Assembly (NCBI RefSeq): GCF_005405305.1
Contig: NZ_BJDU01000001.1
Coordinates: forward strand, 122,791 to 186,790
Direction of reading: 5' to 3'
From: Companilactobacillus formosensis
Lineage (GTDB): Bacteria > Bacillota > Bacilli > Lactobacillales > Lactobacillaceae
DNA: 64,000 bases
In this document: in pieces, positions 63,061-64,000 of the stretch
Layout: every line of letters begins with the position of its first letter
Numbering within the stretch: position 1 is the first letter of the stretch
Program-made: the position numbers and the translations under genes
The notes under the pieces: generated by a model
Database searches by the model: none
The model's input: only the letters and a program-made list of their open reading frames with translations
What the model was told of the DNA's origin: nothing

Positions 63061-63781
63061 AGAATTTAATGATTTGATTAAAAATAAAGTTGTCAGGAAT
63101 AAAATGTGATTCTGTATATTCGAATTGCTTACCATCGTCATTAAAAGCAAAACTAACCATGTTACCGACACAATTGTTGATACCAAGGTTCAAATTCTCA
63201 TAATCGACTTGTTCAGCATGTTCGATTCTTAATTGACGTTTGACGACAGCAATTTTCATCTTCATATCATCTTTAATATAAGAATAAATGGAATCTTTAG
63301 CAATTTCTGCAGTGATGCCAGGAACGATTTGCGCATTGAAATAGTTCAAATCCAAAACAGCATTTTTATTGTTGATTCGACGTACACGTTTGATTGCATA
63401 CACCGGAATACCTACGGCAAAAGAAGTTTTATGACTGAGTTTTTCATCCACGATTATTTGTTGAAAATCGGCGATGATCGTTGCTCGTTTAATATCTTCT
63501 GCTTTGTTCAAGTTTTGTAAACTATTAATATCACGAAGGCTCAAGTTGATTTCTTGAGTTTTGGGTGTTTGCTCCAGGACAACAACACCCTTTCCCTTGA
63601 CGCTGTATACTAGTCCTTCATCAGAAAGTTGTTTGATTGCCTTGCGGATAGCATAACGACTAGCATTAAATTCCGCAATTAATGATTCCTCAGTGGGTAA
63701 ACGCATTTTTATATTATATTTTCCATTGATTACACGTTGTTTAAGTTCTTGGTAAATATCTTTGTTAGTAGTCTCAGCCAT
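63059..63781 (-). CDS. GntR/UTRA regulator, paralogue
   Basis: 240 residues. Winged helix DIYQELKQRVINGKYNIKMRLPTEESLIAEFNASRYAIRKAIKQLSDEGLVYSVKGKGVVVLE, then UTRA domain. Shared blocks with the neighbour (KGxGVVVLE, SIYxYIxDE) show a common origin. The ATG lies next to an AT-rich region of about 150 bases and then the end of another minus-strand gene at 63929. It may regulate that unit, perhaps another sugar system. Confidence 0.82.
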   Translation of the reverse strand: MAETTNKDIYQELKQRVINGKYNIKMRLPTEESLIAEFNASRYAIRKAIKQLSDEGLVYSVKGKGVVVLEQTPKTQEINLSLRDINSLQNLNKAEDIKRATIIADFQQIIVDEKLSHKTSFAVGIPVYAIKRVRRINNKNAVLDLNYFNAQIVPGITAEIAKDSIYSYIKDDMKMKIAVVKRQLRIEHAEQVDYENLNLGINNCVGNMVSFAFNDDGKQFEYTESHFIPDNFIFNQIIKF

Positions 63782-63928
63782 TTATAACGCTCCAATACAA
63801 TTGATCAATATATACTATTAATAATATATTATATTGAAAATGATTTAAATACGATATTGCAAGAAATAGTACATTTATGTATATTGCTATATTCCAAAAT
63901 TTAATATTAATAGAAATTTCGGGAATAA

Positions 63929-64000
63929 TTAAATCATTTTTTTTCTAATCAGCTGTTCTTTAATATAGTTGGCAACGATTTTGCCACCATCGCTAGAAAA
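63929..64000 (-). CDS. C-terminal end of an unidentified gene, cut by the window edge
   Basis: The last 23 codons read FSSDGGKIVANYIKEQLIRK then KMI and stop at 63929. The stretch has good codon use and a basic end. Too short to assign; a sugar-metabolism gene controlled by the adjacent GntR is a guess. Confidence 0.5.
   Translation of the reverse strand, partial: FSSDGGKIVANYIKEQLIRKKMI

Noticed and set aside
1-64000. CRISPR array
   Set aside because: The repeated hairpins are far apart, differ in sequence and lack regular spacers; no cas genes are seen.
1-64000. tRNA or rRNA genes
   Set aside because: I saw no cloverleaf with TTCRANYC-type arms and CCA-adjacent acceptor stems, and no rRNA-like stretches; a tRNA scan would settle it.

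Overview
The window is low-GC Gram-positive DNA from a member of the Lactobacillaceae. The signs are AT-rich codon use, strong AGGAGG ribosome sites with several TTG/GTG starts, an S-layer-type SLAP cell-wall domain, LtaS-family wall-polymer enzymes, and PyrR-type pyrimidine control. A Companilactobacillus-like genome is my best guess; this is inference, not a database match. I see no rRNA, tRNA, CRISPR array, prophage or complete insertion sequence. The only transposon trace is a decayed tnpB of the IS200/IS605 type.

Layout. 0-13 kb is an envelope region: membrane acyltransferase, SLAP surface protein, two 50-residue membrane peptides, a P-type ATPase, a HAD phosphatase with a membrane protein, two tandem GT-C-like membrane proteins, and a CNNM/CorC-type protein. 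13-18 kb holds an HTH/coiled-coil protein, a short 6-phosphogluconate dehydrogenase, the tnpB remnant, and DUF805, SRAP and RlmA-type genes. 18.6-22.6 kb is a tightly overlapping three-gene nucleic-acid operon: an XPD/DinG-like helicase with an N-terminal PD-(D/E)XK domain, a second ELK-motif candidate nuclease, and a Sce7725-family protein. 22.7-32.2 kb has dehydrogenases, a YitT protein, two tandem LtaS-family enzymes and an EamA transporter. 32.2-46.4 kb carries ABC exporters with their TetR or GntR regulators, duplicated APC permeases, DUF1836-DegV, a TetR-controlled pair of unusual sirtuins and a YdbS/YdbT pair.

46.4-46.8 kb looks like a type I toxin-antitoxin locus whose toxin frame is broken by one base. 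46.8-52 kb has a MacB-like ABC fusion with TetR, and a PadR/MFS drug-exporter pair. 52-55.6 kb is codB/codA with a PyrR attenuator in front of codB, followed by a RelP-type alarmone synthetase. 56.2-60.3 kb is a MarR regulator with a heterodimeric ABC exporter; the same 14-bp palindrome precedes both units. 60.4-64 kb has a trehalose-6-phosphate hydrolase and two convergent GntR/UTRA regulators.

The most notable structure outside genes is a family of dispersed, composite, palindromic intergenic repeats. At least seven full or partial copies share motifs around GCCGTCCTCCAT and GGACTAGATAG, and several are joined to a recurring GCATCTACTCAGAT hairpin that doubles as a terminator. Other points of interest are the helicase that has lost all four iron-sulphur cysteines, the paired sirtuins with non-histidine active sites, and the frameshifted toxin.
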